A stretch of 64,000 nucleotides of DNA from Thinopyrum elongatum (Eukaryota > Streptophyta > Magnoliopsida > Poales > Poaceae). The notes beneath the pieces were generated by a model, which was not told the DNA's origin, did no database searches, and saw only the letters and a program-made list of their open reading frames with translations. This document shows, piece after piece, positions 1 to 11,374 of the stretch. The stretch is from the NCBI GenBank assembly GCA_011799875.1, contig CM022297.1:536813711-536877710 (forward strand), given 5' to 3'. How positions within the stretch are numbered: the first letter of the stretch is position 1; the number at the start of each line of letters is the position of its first letter. A program made the translations under genes and the position numbers.

Positions 1-520
1 GAACATACAAGTCCTGCTAACTGACTAGCAGTGATTGTCTCTTTAACTGGCAGAAAGTGGGCAACCTTAGAGAATCGGTCAATGACGACAAATATAGCAT
101 CATTACCCTTCTGGGATTTGGGAAAACCAGTAATGAAATCCATTTGGGCCTTGTCCCATTTCCATTCAGGAATTGTAAGGGGTTGCGAGTTCCTGGGGCC
201 TTTGATGTTGAGCTTTAACGCGCGGCAAACGTCACACTCCGAAACATAACGAGCAATATCCGCTTCATATTGGGCCACCAGTATCTCTGGCAAAGTCACG
301 GTACATCTTGTGTCTACCAATGAATTGACAGAGGAGTGTCATGAGCTTCCATCATAACGTGTTCCTCTCATCTTTGAACTTAGGTACGAAGAGACGGTGT
401 TTGGAAAAATAGGATCCCATCATTATCAAGATGGAACTCCGACGGTTTTCCTTTTTCAAGGTATCGCTTGATCCTTTCAACTTCAGAGTCCCGTTCCATA
501 GTTTTGATGATGTGTTCTAA
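1..520 (-). pseudogene. Ty3/gypsy integrase, N-terminal part and core (broken)
   Basis: The minus strand near 20-200 encodes the integrase core signature around VIDRFSKVAHFLP followed by KETITASQLA, typical of plant chromovirus integrases. The zinc-binding region should lie in 250-520 but is scrambled by frame changes. Integrase joins element cDNA to host DNA. The gene stops at the window edge just where the plus-strand integrase fragment at 4718 starts. It is not functional. Confidence 0.75.
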
Positions 521-769
521 ATCTGGTTCGACAACAGGGTATTGAGATAACCCGTGTGAACAATATGGAGGTTCATTTACGAAACTCTTCATAAGAAGAG
601 GTTGTGATTCTTGAACCATATGGTTGCTGCAATAAGCTTGCGGCTCAAAGCATCGGCCATTACATTTGCCTTGCCAGGGGTGTATGAGATATTCTATCAT
701 AATAATCGGCAATTGTCTCGAGCCATCTTTGTTGACGAAGGTTCAGTCCGGTTGAAGTATATAAATACT

Positions 770-1145
770 TCAAACTTTGATGATCCGTATATATCTCACA
801 ACGTTACCGAGAAGGTAATGACGCCATAGCTTCAGGGCATAAATAACCGCAGAAAGTTCGAGATCGTGCACTGGGTAATTTTCTTCGTGAGGACGCAATT
901 GTCGGGAGGCATAAGCAATCACCTTGCGTTCTTGCATTAGGACACAGCCTAATCCTTGACGGGAGGCATCGCAGTATATCACGAAATCCTTTTGGGAATC
1001 CGGGGTGCAATACTGGGGCAGATGTCAATTTATCTTTTAGTGTCTGAAAGCTTTCTGACATTTTTCTGTCCACTCAAATTTAACACCTTGTGAAGCAGAT
1101 GTCAATGGTTTGCAATCTTGGAAAAGTTCTCAACGAATCGACGGC
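770..1145 (-). pseudogene. Ty3/gypsy RNase H domain (broken)
   Basis: The minus strand encodes [15 protein letters not shown] and [16 protein letters not shown], then a [10 protein letters not shown] stretch. These are the conserved start and middle of gypsy RNase H, which removes the RNA strand during reverse transcription. The leading catalytic Asp is visible. Overlapping frames show that short indels interrupt the domain. Confidence 0.8.
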
Positions 1146-1149
1146 AATA

Positions 1150-1995
1150 ACTAGCAAGCCGAAAAACTTCTGACTTGCTTAACATTCTTCGGGGGAGTCC
1201 AGTCAAAATAGCCTGAACTTGTTCGGGTTAACAGCAATTCCATCCTTGGAATCACATGTCCAAGGTAAGTTACTTCAGAAAGCCAAAATTCACATTGGAA
1301 TACTTGGCATACAACTGGTGTTTCTCGGAGCCTTTCTAGTACCAAACGGAGGTGTTCAGCATGTTCTTCTTTATTCTTAGAATAAATCAGGATATCATCC
1401 AAATAAACCCGATGAATTTTCGAGGTAATCCATGAATATATAATTCATCAGACGGGAGAAAGTTGCTGGAGCATTCGTTAGGCCAAATGACACATGACGT
1501 GTATTCATAGGAGACATAACGAGTGACGAATGCAGTCTTGGGAATATCCTCTTCAGACACGGATCTGGTGATAACCCACCTCAGGTCGAGTTTAGAGAAC
1601 ACCGACGATCCAGCGAGTTTGATCAAAAGATCATTGATCCGAGGCAGTGGGTATTTATTTGGATTGTGGCTTGGTTAATGGGCGATAATCCTGAACCAAC
1701 GGTTAGTTCCATCCTTCTTCTTAACGAAGAGTGAAGGTGCTCCCCAAGCAGAGGAACTGGGGCGGATGAAACCACTTTTAAGCGACTTGTCGATTTCTTC
1801 CTTAAGCTCGAGTAGATGATGCGGAGGCATCTTATAAGGTCGCTTGGCAATAGGGACGGTGCCAGGCTTCAAGGTCGATGACGAACTCGACAGCTCTAGC
1901 CGGGGGTATCCTGGAAGTTCTTCTGGAAAGACGTCTGGAAAATCTCGAACGACAGGAACGTTCTCGATCCCTTCCAGAGGTGAGGCGTTCAAGCA
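1150..1995 (-). pseudogene. Ty3/gypsy reverse transcriptase (broken)
   Basis: In minus-strand order the signatures are DVFPEELPG, AKRPYKMPPHHLLELKEEI, SAWGAPSLFVKKKDG, VFSKLDL and the active-site box [14 protein letters not shown] at about 1402-1361. These are fingers and palm motifs of a chromovirus reverse transcriptase. The domain is spread over at least three frames, with breaks near 1390-1400, 1620 and 1680, so no enzyme can be made. The catalytic Asp pair itself survives. Confidence 0.85.
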
Positions 1996-2059
1996 TTCAG
2001 AGCATTATCTGAGCTTCAGCGTCCCGTAATGCGGGCGGTATAGTTCACTATCTCATCGT

Positions 2060-2460
2060 TGGGGTGAGAAGTTGGACGACTTTAGTGGCACAATTGACGA
2101 AGCATGTGAGCTTTCAACCAATCCATTCCAAGTATAAGGTCTATGGTGGAAGACTTCAGGACGATGGGCGAGGCAAGGAATTCCAATCCTTTAATTTCGA
2201 CGGGTAACGTCAGGTGCTATTACGTCAGCATGACAGTGACCTCCGGGAGTTTTAATGACTAACGGAGTATGCATTTTCTCATATCGAATGCCATGCATCA
2301 ATGCAAATTTTCCAGAGATGAATGAATGTGATGCTCCTAATCAAATAAAACAGAAGCAGGTACTGAGTTAACAGAAGGGTACCCATCACAGTAGCAGGTT
2401 GATCCTGGACTTCTTCAATGTCAATGTTGTAGGCGTGTCCACGACCATGTGCAGCAGACC
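2060..2460 (-). pseudogene. Ty3/gypsy aspartic protease region (broken)
   Basis: The minus strand at about 2114-2142 gives the LILGMDWL motif found near the end of plant gypsy proteases. Upstream, near 2325-2345, a degraded 'F D . G A S H S F' active-site region can be made out, apparently with a small deletion. Protease would process Gag-Pol. No continuous frame spans it. Confidence 0.6.
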
Positions 2461-2465
2461 CAGTA

Positions 2466-3960
2466 TTATAGTTGCGGGTTTGTTGTGTGCCACGACCATT
2501 GCCACGGCCAGCACGAGGAAAGGCTAACTGATTCTGATTTGGGCGGAGTCTTTAGCCTGGTGTCCTGGTTTGCGGCGCACTTGAAGCATAGACCATCTTC
2601 AGGACGAAGAGGAGCATTGTTTGAATAGCTTGAGTTTTTTGCTGCCTCGGCGGTGGAGGAGGCAGACGTGGTGCAGCATAGTTGTTCTTGGCGCAGAGGT
2701 ATTGGAACGGAAATGCATTGTTGGGATCCAAACTCGACGCTTCGATGCTGAGCCCGAAGATGAGCCAGCATCACGATAGCGCTTCTCGCATTCCTTGTTC
2801 CATCTAAGCGGTCTCAACAAGAATAGCCTTGTTCGTCAGAGTTGAAAAGTCATTGATGTCTTGTCTTGAGCAGCTAGTGCAAGCTTGAGGTCAGGGTGTA
2901 GTCCATTACGGAACTTCTCTGTCGCGAGCATCTGTGGCGATGTCTTCTTCAGCATAGCGGAGAGGTCTAGAAATTCCCGCTGATAGCTTCAACGGTCTAT
3001 TGCCCTGGGTGAGGTTACGGAACTGGGTCTTAGCGTTCCATAATTGCTTAGGGATGTTAACGTGTACGGAAAGCAGCCTGGAACTCATACCAGGTAATGA
3101 CTGTCCAACAGGCAGAGTACGCTTGTGTGTTCCCACCATTGAGCACGGGGCCCTTAAGAAAAAGGCCGCAAGTTGACGTAGTTGGCAGGGGCGACATTAG
3201 CTGACTCCATCTCGTGAGTGATGTCGCGGAGCCATCATCGGCATCCAGTGGCTTGTCAGAGTTGGGAACTGCGTTGGGTTAGTCGCACTAAACTCTGTCA
3301 AAGTTATTGAGCTGGGTTCTTGGTTTGGTTGTTCTGATGCGGAAACTGAGCCATGATTCCAACCATGAACTGACGGTTGAGCTCAAACTGTTGCATCATA
3401 GCCGCCATATAGTCTGCCGGTGGTGGGCGCGAACAGCAGTAGCAATTGCGTCATAGCATCGTAGAGACGTGCTCGAGTGGCACCAACTCGACGGCAAGAG
3501 CCCGAACAGTGCGATCCAGAGCCTGAGTGCACTGTCAGAACGCGCGGATCATAGCGACCGAGGCTCGAACGGGGCACAGATAGCTGTGTAGTACAGTAGC
3601 ATCTCCAGCAGGGGCATACGAAATGTATGGAAACTCAGAGTCATCCAAGATATCGCTGAACGTCCTCGGAGACGTGCGACGGCAGAGTAGGCGGCATCAT
3701 GGACTGCCATCTCAATCGTCATGCCGATACCATGGAAAAGGTTTAGCTCGATGTCTGAGTATTCTGCTGATCATAGATACGAACATCAGCATGGTACTGC
3801 TCCTATTGAACTCGCGGTAATCCTCGTAAACCAGTGCTCAGGGTACAACGGTAGCCAAGTCTGGTCATGAGAGGATCAGGACAGCTGGAAACCCAGGGGC
3901 ATTACGAGCCCAAGTGCGAAGCACAAGCTGTGTCGTAGGACGTGGTGGAAACAAACGGTC
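2466..3960 (-). pseudogene. Ty3/gypsy gag (broken)
   Basis: This minus-strand region sits between the primer site and protease, the place of gag (capsid and nucleocapsid). A CFKC zinc-knuckle start is visible near 2590-2560 and a basic, Ser/Arg-rich stretch at about 2770-2600. Upstream, an MAAMMQQFELNRQFM-like segment near 3420-3370 resembles the capsid linker. Frame changes and stops are frequent, so boundaries are approximate. Confidence 0.65.
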
Positions 3961-4339
3961 CATTTGAAACAGAGGAAATTCAGATTTGTCAAATGACAAT
4001 GAGAATTTAACACACTCGGAGAGAAAGGTTAAACAAAACAATGGAAAGGAAAATGATTATCAGACTAATCAGATCAATGACAGGGAAATAGCACAGATAT
4101 CCAGCTCTCGGTAGACGGGATTTACGAGATCCTAAGTGTCGGCGTTATAAAATTTATTTAAAACCGAGTAGAAGGAAAGAGATCAGAGTCCAGAGTAAGG
4201 ACAGGAAAATAAAAGATCCTAATACCACCCAGTTGGCGACGTGGGCCGTAAGCCACCCAGCCAAGTGTAAATTAGTTTTCAGTTTCTAGACTCAACATTC
4301 TTGGCCAAGGAATTGGAAGGGGGCTTCTACAGGCAGTCG
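3961..4339 (-). other. Untranslated leader of the inverted gypsy element
   Basis: AT-moderate sequence lies between the presumed gag start and the primer binding site. I see no coding signature. By position it is the 5' leader, where packaging signals are expected, but no specific motif is recognisable. Confidence 0.5.
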
Positions 4340-4354
4340 GCTTCTGATACCAAC
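4340..4354 (-). promoter_or_regulatory. Primer binding site (tRNA-iMet type)
   Basis: Minus-strand sequence gttggtatcagaagcc directly follows the LTR end. Apart from one extra A, it matches the TGGTATCAGAGC complement of the initiator tRNA-Met 3' end used by many plant gypsy elements. Confidence 0.75.
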
Positions 4355-4355
4355 T

Positions 4356-4715
4356 TGTGGCGCCCCCGACTCAATCGTACACTAATCATACACGCAAACG
4401 TGTACGATCAAGCACAGGAACTCACGGGAAGATATCACAACACAACTCTAACACAATTTAAACGGAGGTCCACAATATTACAAACCAGGGATCCGAAGAT
4501 CCGAATACATAAGTCAGTCATACAAATTTATCTGAGTATAGACATAGTTAGACAAGTTTTGCCTTAAGAAGGCTAGCACAAACAGCGATAAGATCGAAAG
4601 GCGTTGGCCTCCTGCCTGGGAGCCTCCGATCCAACTCCTGGTCATCTGGCTCGATCCAGTAGTAAGTACCCTCTGGACCTCCTGGTAGTAAGCTCCGGTG
4701 GTGGCATCTAGCTCC
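4356..4715 (-). repeat. Partial 5' LTR (3'-terminal 360 bp, inverted)
   Basis: The reverse complement matches the last ~357 bp of the plus-strand LTR (9071-9427), including the shared terminus cgggggcgccaca. LTR homology ends at about 4715, where integrase sequence starts on the other strand. The missing 5' part of this LTR is expected left of the window. Confidence 0.85.
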
Positions 4716-4717
4716 CG

Positions 4718-5640
4718 ATGTTTCTCCGAATTGTATCACTCCATGGTGTTCCGTTGGAGATCAGTTCGATCGTGGCAGCCCTCTCACCTCCAGATTCTGG
4801 AATAGTTTCCAAAGAAGCTATGGGAACACACCTGTCTTTTAGCACCGCTTTTCACCCTCAGTCAGGGTCAAGTTGAACGAGTTAATCATGCTCGAAGATA
4901 TGCTTCGAGCTGCGTCATTCCTCGGTAAGAAATGGGAGGAATTCTCCCGTATGCCGAATTCTCTTAAACAAAGCTATCAAGCTAGTCTGAAGATGGCACG
5001 TTTGAAAGTCTATAAGGTCGTAAGTGTGAACCCCTCTGAATTGTCAGAAACTGGGGAACGCTCACTCGTCGGACCGGACATATTCAGCAAGCAGAAGATC
5101 AAGTCGCATGTCCGGTGAACATTTGAAAGTGCTCAGTCGTCAAGAAGAGCAAACTATGACGAAAGCACCAGGAAATAGTCTTCAACCTGGCGAGCAGCTT
5201 ACCCCAAGTCACTCCGTTTGAAAGGCACTCATCGGTTCGGAATCAAAGGCAAGTTAGCTCCGCGTACATTGGCCCGTTCCGTTTCTTGCCCGGTCGAGAG
5301 AAGTGGCATATCAATTGCAGTTCCGCCAAATCTTTCTCAAGTACATGACGTCTTTCATGTATCCCACTCCGCCGCTGCTTCAAGGATCCTATTAGAGCTG
5401 TGGATCATGAAGTGCTTGAATTACGGGAAGATCTGTCTTATCCAGAACATCCCATCCGTGTTCTTGATGAAGCTGAACGTCGGAATCGTCAAAAGTCATC
5501 ATCAATTCCTCAAGGTTCAGTGGTCAATCATTCTGAAGATGAGCCACTTGGGAAAGCGAGGATCGTCTTCGTGAAGAATACCCCTCTTCTTTCAGTCTTC
5601 CTCTTAATTCTCGGACGAGAATTCTTAATAGATGAGGAGA
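4718..5640 (+). pseudogene. Ty3/gypsy integrase C-half and chromodomain (broken)
   Basis: The plus strand opens with RIVSLHGVPLEI, then SFSTAFHPQS, LEDMLRAASFLGKKWEE and SYQASLKMA, which follow on from the integrase core at the window start. Downstream come VHDVFHVS and, at about 5400-5570, a chromodomain-like region with SNHSEDE-type sequence shared between two frames. Chromodomains steer integration to marked chromatin. Several frameshifts disrupt it. The LTR starts 3 bp after the region. Confidence 0.8.
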
Positions 5641-5642
5641 AT
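5631..5642 (+). promoter_or_regulatory. Polypurine tract
   Basis: The purine-rich string gatgaggagaat immediately precedes the LTR start TGTAACACCC, the usual site for plus-strand priming. Confidence 0.55.
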
Positions 5643-8600
5643 TGTAACACCCCCGGTGATTAGCAACAGTAATCACTTTTGATAATGACATGTCAGAGAG
5701 ATTAACACTGCATAATCATCATTAGCATCATATTGCATTTCAACTCCTAAGTCAAATTCAATTAAATGAAGTGAAATATAAAAGTTGTCCAACATAAAAA
5801 CAAAATGTTCGATAAATAACAAATATTGCAGAGCCATTCTAAATTGTAACCAATAAATAATAAATAATTAGGTGGCTCTAACAAATTAAAACAGCGAGGA
5901 TTAATGCATTTTCATATATAAAAATTTGGTGGAGCTCCAATTGTCTCCAAACTAATTTTTGGTAGTGGTGGATAATACCTAGTATTTGTTGGAGCAATGT
6001 TGTGTTTAAAAAACCATTAGGAGGCCTGACTATTTACAAACTGAGAAAAGAGAAAAGAAAGAGAAAAAGAAATCCCCCTTCTCCCCTGGGCCAGGTGGCC
6101 CAACTAGCCAACACCGGACCAGCCCACCAACCGGCCGGCCACCCAAACCCCCCTCCATATCCCCACTGTGGGAAACCCAAACCCTAACCGACACCCCACT
6201 CCCCCCCTCCCCCCACTCGTTCGGCCCCCCCCCCCCCCCCCGATCCAGAAACTGGATCGGGCCGACGCCGCGACGCCGCCCCCGCTCCCGCGCCGATCGG
6301 CCAGCGCCGACGCCGCCGCACACCGACGCCGCCCCGTCCTCACCTCTTCCCCGACCAGCCGCCTAGCGTCGGCGCCCCCCCACCCGTCGCCGCTCGACGC
6401 CGCCACCGGATCGCCCTCGCTGCCGTCGCCGGGTCGCACGCCACCTCGCCGGCGCCGCCTCCCCGCCGGACTGCGTCGTCTCGTCCCCTCCTCGAGCCGC
6501 TTCTCCGAGCCACGCCGCCCGTTCCCCTGCTGCGTGGTGAGGAACCCTCTCGACCCGCCCCCTTCTTCGCCCGGTCACCGCGGCCGAGCCACGCTCCACC
6601 ACCCTGACCACGCGCGCACGAACTCGGCCACGCCGGGCCTCGCTCACGCGGCGCGCGGCCCTGCCTCGCAACTGCCCGCGGACCTTGCCCCGCTTCGGCC
6701 CCGCCATGCCCCGCTGTGCCGCGCCGCCTCTCGCTGCTGCTCCGGCCACCCCTGCCGCTGTTACTCTGCTCCGCCGCGCTCCGGCCCCGGCCGCGCCCCA
6801 GCGCCCGCTCGCCCCTCCACGCTCACCGCCGCCCGCCTGGGCCGCTCGCCCGTGCCCCGGTTCGCCCGACGGTGCCCGCGCCGCACGCATGTGGCCCTGG
6901 GCCACTGCCCAGTGGGGCCCGAATAACCCCCCCCCCTGTGACGTCTGACGAATGGGCCCACCCCCCTAAAAAATTTAAAAGAAATAGAAAAATACAAATA
7001 AATAATTAAAATTAGTAATTAGATTAATAGTTAATTAATCCTGATTAGGTTAATCTAATTAACTAATTAGTGTTAATTAAACAGTAATTAGTAATTAACT
7101 TAATTAACCGCTGACATCAGCATGAGGTCCATGCTGTGTCATCATCACACGTTTCGGATATGTTGAATTAAATAATTAATTAAATTTCAGAAATTATAAA
7201 AACTTTAGAAAATCATATTAAATAAACCGTAACTCCGATGAAAATATTTTATACATGAAACTTGCTCAGAACGACGATACGAAACCCGAATACGTCCTCC
7301 GTATTCCCGTCAACGCCCGCAGCTATAAGAACATTGAACTTTTAGACCGATTTCAGTAAATGAATAGTGCCCAACTTTAATAAAATAAATCCAAATAAAT
7401 TCCTAATTACAAAATCATTTAGTTAGGCAGTAGAACACCTCTGCATATCATTTAGGCATATCATACATATGTTTGCATTACTGCTGTGAATTTATTGTTT
7501 CTCTCCCCTCCTTCTCTCTTCTCGATAGACGCTGAGACCGACGGCGCTGCACCTGGATACGACTACACTCAGACGAGCAGCCCGTTGACGACCTTCCCCT
7601 CTTGCCAGAGCAACCAGGCAAGCCCCCCCCTGAGCATTCAGATATCGCCCATTCTATCTCCTGCTTGCATTAGATTCGCTACTGTTAATGTATGCTCCTA
7701 TTCTGATGCATAGCCTGCTGTTGTAACCTGTTCATTGCTACCTTACCTGCTATGATAAACTGATTAGTATAGGTTGGTAGTGAACCATCAGTGACCCCCC
7801 CACCTTACCCTTGTTGCCCCTGCTTGATCATCGACGACTCGATCAACGTGATCGTCGACCAGAGACCGACACTCACTTCACACCCCTAGTTGTACGACTC
7901 TGCGTAGTAACTATCGAGTGCCGAGGGTGATACCTGTAACGCACTCCCGATGAATACTTGCAGTGTAGCTGTTCGGTCTGGTCATCGAGGGTGATTCCTC
8001 CTTCTCCACTTCCGATACGACTCTGTCGTGCAACCCTCAGTGTGAACCTCGAGGGTGATACCTCATACGTTCACCCTGATGATTTGACCACACGGCTACT
8101 TGACCTTTGTTACAGGGGTCCACCCTGGTGGGTACCCGCTGGGGATCTATGATTCGGTGTGTGCCGGAAGGGCACTCGAGTGTGACATTGTGCGGAGCAT
8201 CAGAGACTCTGATTGTTCCGCTTGATACTAATTGAGCCTATTGGATTTGGGTGTGTGATCTGAGGCGGTCACGTGCCCTATACGCACTACCACCACGCGG
8301 GATAATGGTTATGGGACCCTCTGCAAAGTACGTTTCTCCGAAAGCTCGTCTGACGTCACGATTCACCGTGCGGGCTGATTGTCGGGATTGGGCTGGATAC
8401 TTCACTGCGAGAGTTCAGTGGTCGCCGCTGCACCCCGGCCAGTCTCGCAACGCGCAGGGTCCCAGGGCGATGGCCCGAGACCTCTGGGTGCATAGGTTAG
8501 TCCGGCGTGCTGACCTCTCTGGCCGAGCCTAGGTAGGGCGCTGCTTTGTGTGTGATCTTCCGAGGACGGGCATTACCCAGCAAGTGTGTCCGGCCAGAGT

Positions 8601-9427
8601 TGATCGAGCGTGTTGGGTAACAGTAGTGCACCCCTGCAGGAGGAATCTTCTATCGATGCCGGTCCTACGGTAAAGGACGCTCAGTTTGTGTATCCCGATC
8701 TACTACTTAAACTGGATACTTGTTACTTAATTGAAGCTTAGGGATCGCTTTCTCGCTTGGGAGTCGAGGAAGGATCTTTAAGCTGTACTTCAACATGTTT
8801 GTAAATAAAATGCTATTCTACTCTCTTCTATGCTGCAAGATGATGGCCTTGTGAAGATGTTTGAAGATGCTAGTCTTCGATAGGACTAGGCCTTCTCTCT
8901 ATTCTGGCATTTCTGCAGCCCAGTCCAAATATAAGCCTTTCTCCATTGATAAGTGCATATGTAGTATAGATCCTTGCTTGCTGAGTACTTCGGATGAGTA
9001 CTCACGGTTGCTTTACTTTCTCTTTTCCTCATATACCCCACATTGATGATACATCAGACGATGGAGTTCTGGAGCTAGATGCCACCACCGGAGCTTACTA
9101 CCAGGAGGGTCCAGAGGGTACTTACTACTGGATCGAGCCAGATGACAGGAGTAGGATCGGAGGCTCCCAGGCAGGAGGCACAGCCTTTCGATCTAGTGTC
9201 GTGTTGTGTAGCCTTCTAAGGCAAAACTTGTCTAACTATGTCTGTACTCAAGTAATATTTGTATGACTGACTTATGTATTGGATCTTCGGATCCCTGGTT
9301 TGTAATATGTGTGACCTCCGTTTAAATTGTGTTAGAGTTGTGTTGTGATATCTTCCCCTGAGTCCCTGTGCTTGATCGTACACGTTTGCGTGTATGATTA
9401 GTGTACGATTGAGTCGGGGGCGCCACA
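5643..9427 (+). repeat. 3' LTR of the Tekay/Del-type element, 3785 bp
   Basis: It starts tgtaacaccccc and ends gggggcgccaca (TG...CA). The end is confirmed by the inverted copy at 4356-4715. It contains an extremely GC-rich, C-tract-bearing block (6090-6950), an AT-rich ttaatt block (7000-7110) and a unique 3' third. Long open frames inside the GC-rich block are composition artefacts. The next 5 bp (tcggc) would be the right target duplication, whose partner lies outside the window. Confidence 0.85.
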
Positions 9428-9770
9428 TCGGCGCTCCGTCGCTGCCGTCGACCGCCGTCCGGGAGCATGGAAACCGCGCGTCGTCGGCCTCACAAATGGA
9501 CTCCGAATGGAGTGGCCACCCCTGACTAACACCCCTCATCGGACGAGGAGGACTTCGCTCCTTCACCACGGCGGCTCGCCGGTGAGCGCGGGGGCCGGCT
9601 CGGCGGCTGGAACAAGGGAGAAAGGCGCCGCGTGGAATGGGGATCAGGGCGGTAGGGAAACCCTAACCGCCGATCATTTTATCCAGCGTTTAAAGCGGCA
9701 CGGGCCAGATGGGCCGAAAGGCTAGATGGGCTTCGCGCTGTGCCCCGTTCTGAGCCAGAAAGAAGGAAAA
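9428..9770. other. GC-rich remnant between two retrotransposons
   Basis: About 340 bp of GC-rich sequence lies between the gypsy LTR and the copia leader. On the minus strand it reads like a cereal gene 5' region ('ttagggtttccc' near 9650, then a Ser/Arg-rich open stretch), cut off at the LTR boundary. No family is recognisable. Confidence 0.35.
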
Positions 9771-10098
9771 TGAAAATTATTGTAGCAGTGGGCTGTGCTA
9801 CTGGTTGGGTCCCTCTGTTTGCGTCCCTGGACCATTTTTCATTTTTCTTTCTCTTTTAATTCTTTAACTAGCAGTTTGAAGTTGTGACTAGTTTTTATGT
9901 AATTTGTGTAAATTACTATATTGGATTGTAAGTAATTAGTGCATATTACTGTATTGTACAAGCACAATGTATGTCAATGTATATGTTCCGGCAATTTGGC
10001 AATTGCTATATGTTGATCAATATACATGCATTGTTTTATTTACAAAACAATTATTTGCTATGAGAGTAAATTAATAAACATGATGATTGCAGCAGGAT
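9771..10098 (+). other. Leader upstream of copia gag
   Basis: An AT-rich stretch with repeated 'agtaattagtgcatattactgtattg'-like runs ends in gatgattgcag just before the gag ATG, resembling a 3' splice site. I could not find a matching LTR downstream of the element, so no 5' LTR is called. Confidence 0.4.
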
Positions 10099-11067
10099 AT
10101 GGCTGACATATCTAAAAAAGAGGTTGCTGAACTTGCCGTCGATGGTTCTAACTATTTGACATGGGCAATGGATGTCAAAATCAATTTGACGGCCAAGGGA
10201 CTCAATTCCGCTATAACCACACATGCCCAAGGGACTTCCTCCATAACAGATATAATAAGGTATTCAGCGTTGCACTTCATTCGACATCATCTTCACCCTG
10301 ACCTAAAGAGAGAGTATCTGATGGAGGAGAGCCCTCTGACACTCTGGAACTCCTTAAAGGAGAGGTATGATCAACAAAGGGCGGTGATGTTGCCTGAAGC
10401 GCAACGGGAATGGACGCTAGTCCGATTCCAAGACTTTAAGTCTATACCTGCATACAATTCTGCTGTTCATAAGATCAACTCCAAGTTGAGATTCTGCAAT
10501 AGTGCAGTTTCTGATGCTGATCTTATTGAAAAGACACTTTCTACTTTCCATCCTTCTATGAGGATACTTGCTGAACAATATCGTCAGCAAAAGTATAAGA
10601 AGTATTCTGAGTTGATTTACTCGCTGCTTCAGGCAGAGAAGCACAATGAGCTTCTTGAGAAGAACAATTTGGCTCGTCCAACAGGAATGATGCCTCTGCC
10701 TGAATCACACTTCAACTCTAAGAATACTCAAAAGTTCAATGGTTCCAAAAAGAACCGTAGGACATTCAATGGAAAGTGGAAGCGTAATGAGAAGCAGAAT
10801 AAGTATGGAGTCCAAAAGGGCAAAGGTTCTTTCAAGAAGAATGAAAGGGCTAGCAACACTGGTTGCTTCAGGTGTGGTTGTAAGGAGCATATTGCAAAGA
10901 AGTGTGACACTTCGAAGCATTTGGTGGAATTGTACCAGCAGTCACTTGGAAAGGGCAAGAAGGCTCAGGGGAACCAGTATGAAGCACACTTCACTGGAAA
11001 TGAAGATGGTACCCCTACGGTTGATGGTTCTCGAGATGATTCTGTGAACATGGACAACCAGGAGTAG
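10099..11067 (+). CDS. Copia Gag polyprotein (about 322 aa)
   Basis: The ATG at 10099 (gatATGgctgac) follows a splice-acceptor-like gcag. The N-terminus (DGSNYLTWAMDVKINL) is the conserved start of plant copia Gag (UBN2/retrotran_gag families). A CCHC zinc knuckle, CFRCGCKEHIAKKC, lies near residue 260 after a Lys/Asn-rich basic segment, so it likely forms the RNA-binding capsid. A TAG at 11065 ends the frame. The same frame stays open to a second stop at about 11153, so this TAG may be a late mutation. Confidence 0.8.
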   Translation: MADISKKEVAELAVDGSNYLTWAMDVKINLTAKGLNSAITTHAQGTSSITDIIRYSALHFIRHHLHPDLKREYLMEESPLTLWNSLKERYDQQRAVMLPEAQREWTLVRFQDFKSIPAYNSAVHKINSKLRFCNSAVSDADLIEKTLSTFHPSMRILAEQYRQQKYKKYSELIYSLLQAEKHNELLEKNNLARPTGMMPLPESHFNSKNTQKFNGSKKNRRTFNGKWKRNEKQNKYGVQKGKGSFKKNERASNTGCFRCGCKEHIAKKCDTSKHLVELYQQSLGKGKKAQGNQYEAHFTGNEDGTPTVDGSRDDSVNMDNQE

Positions 11068-11159
11068 AATCAGCAAGTGGAAGATCCAATACTAGATGTC
11101 GATGACATGCTAGCGGAATTTGGTTCTACTGACATATATGGAGACCAAATTTAGTCTCA

Positions 11160-11374
11160 TTTGTCTAAGTATTGTAATGATGTTATTAGACATATTACAT
11201 GTGTTGTAAAATAAGTTATGTCCTTAGACATAATGTGTAGCTATGTCATGTGACATAGGGCTTGTAATAAGTACAAGACATATATAGTTTGAAATGTATG
11301 TATTGATTCTATAAGAGTTTGATTATATACTGAACTTTGTTCTTTTACTCTATAGAACTTCAAGAAATAATACA
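11160..11374 (+). other. Gag-pol spacer, intron-like
   Basis: About 215 bp of AT-rich non-coding DNA ends in a pyrimidine tract and AG (tttgttcttttactctatag) immediately before the pol frame. This resembles a plant 3' splice site and suggests that pol is made from a spliced RNA. No convincing 5' donor was identified. Confidence 0.4.

Larger units (their letters stand above)
1..4717 (-). mobile_element. Tekay/Del-type Ty3/gypsy element, inverted 5' two-thirds
   Basis: Read on the minus strand, this block runs from the last 360 bp of an LTR, through a tRNA-Met type primer site, gag, protease, reverse transcriptase and RNase H, into the integrase core at base 1. The plus strand resumes integrase at 4718 with almost the next codon and continues to a 3' LTR, so both halves look like one element with an inverted middle. 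Lineage is inferred from gene order, the long LTR and the chromodomain at 5218-5640. All coding parts carry frameshifts or stops. Confidence 0.8.

Noticed and set aside
6168..6926. 252-codon Pro/Arg-rich open frame, with antisense frames at 6363-6905
   Set aside because: Lies in the GC-rich core of the LTR, low complexity, open on both strands; a composition artefact.
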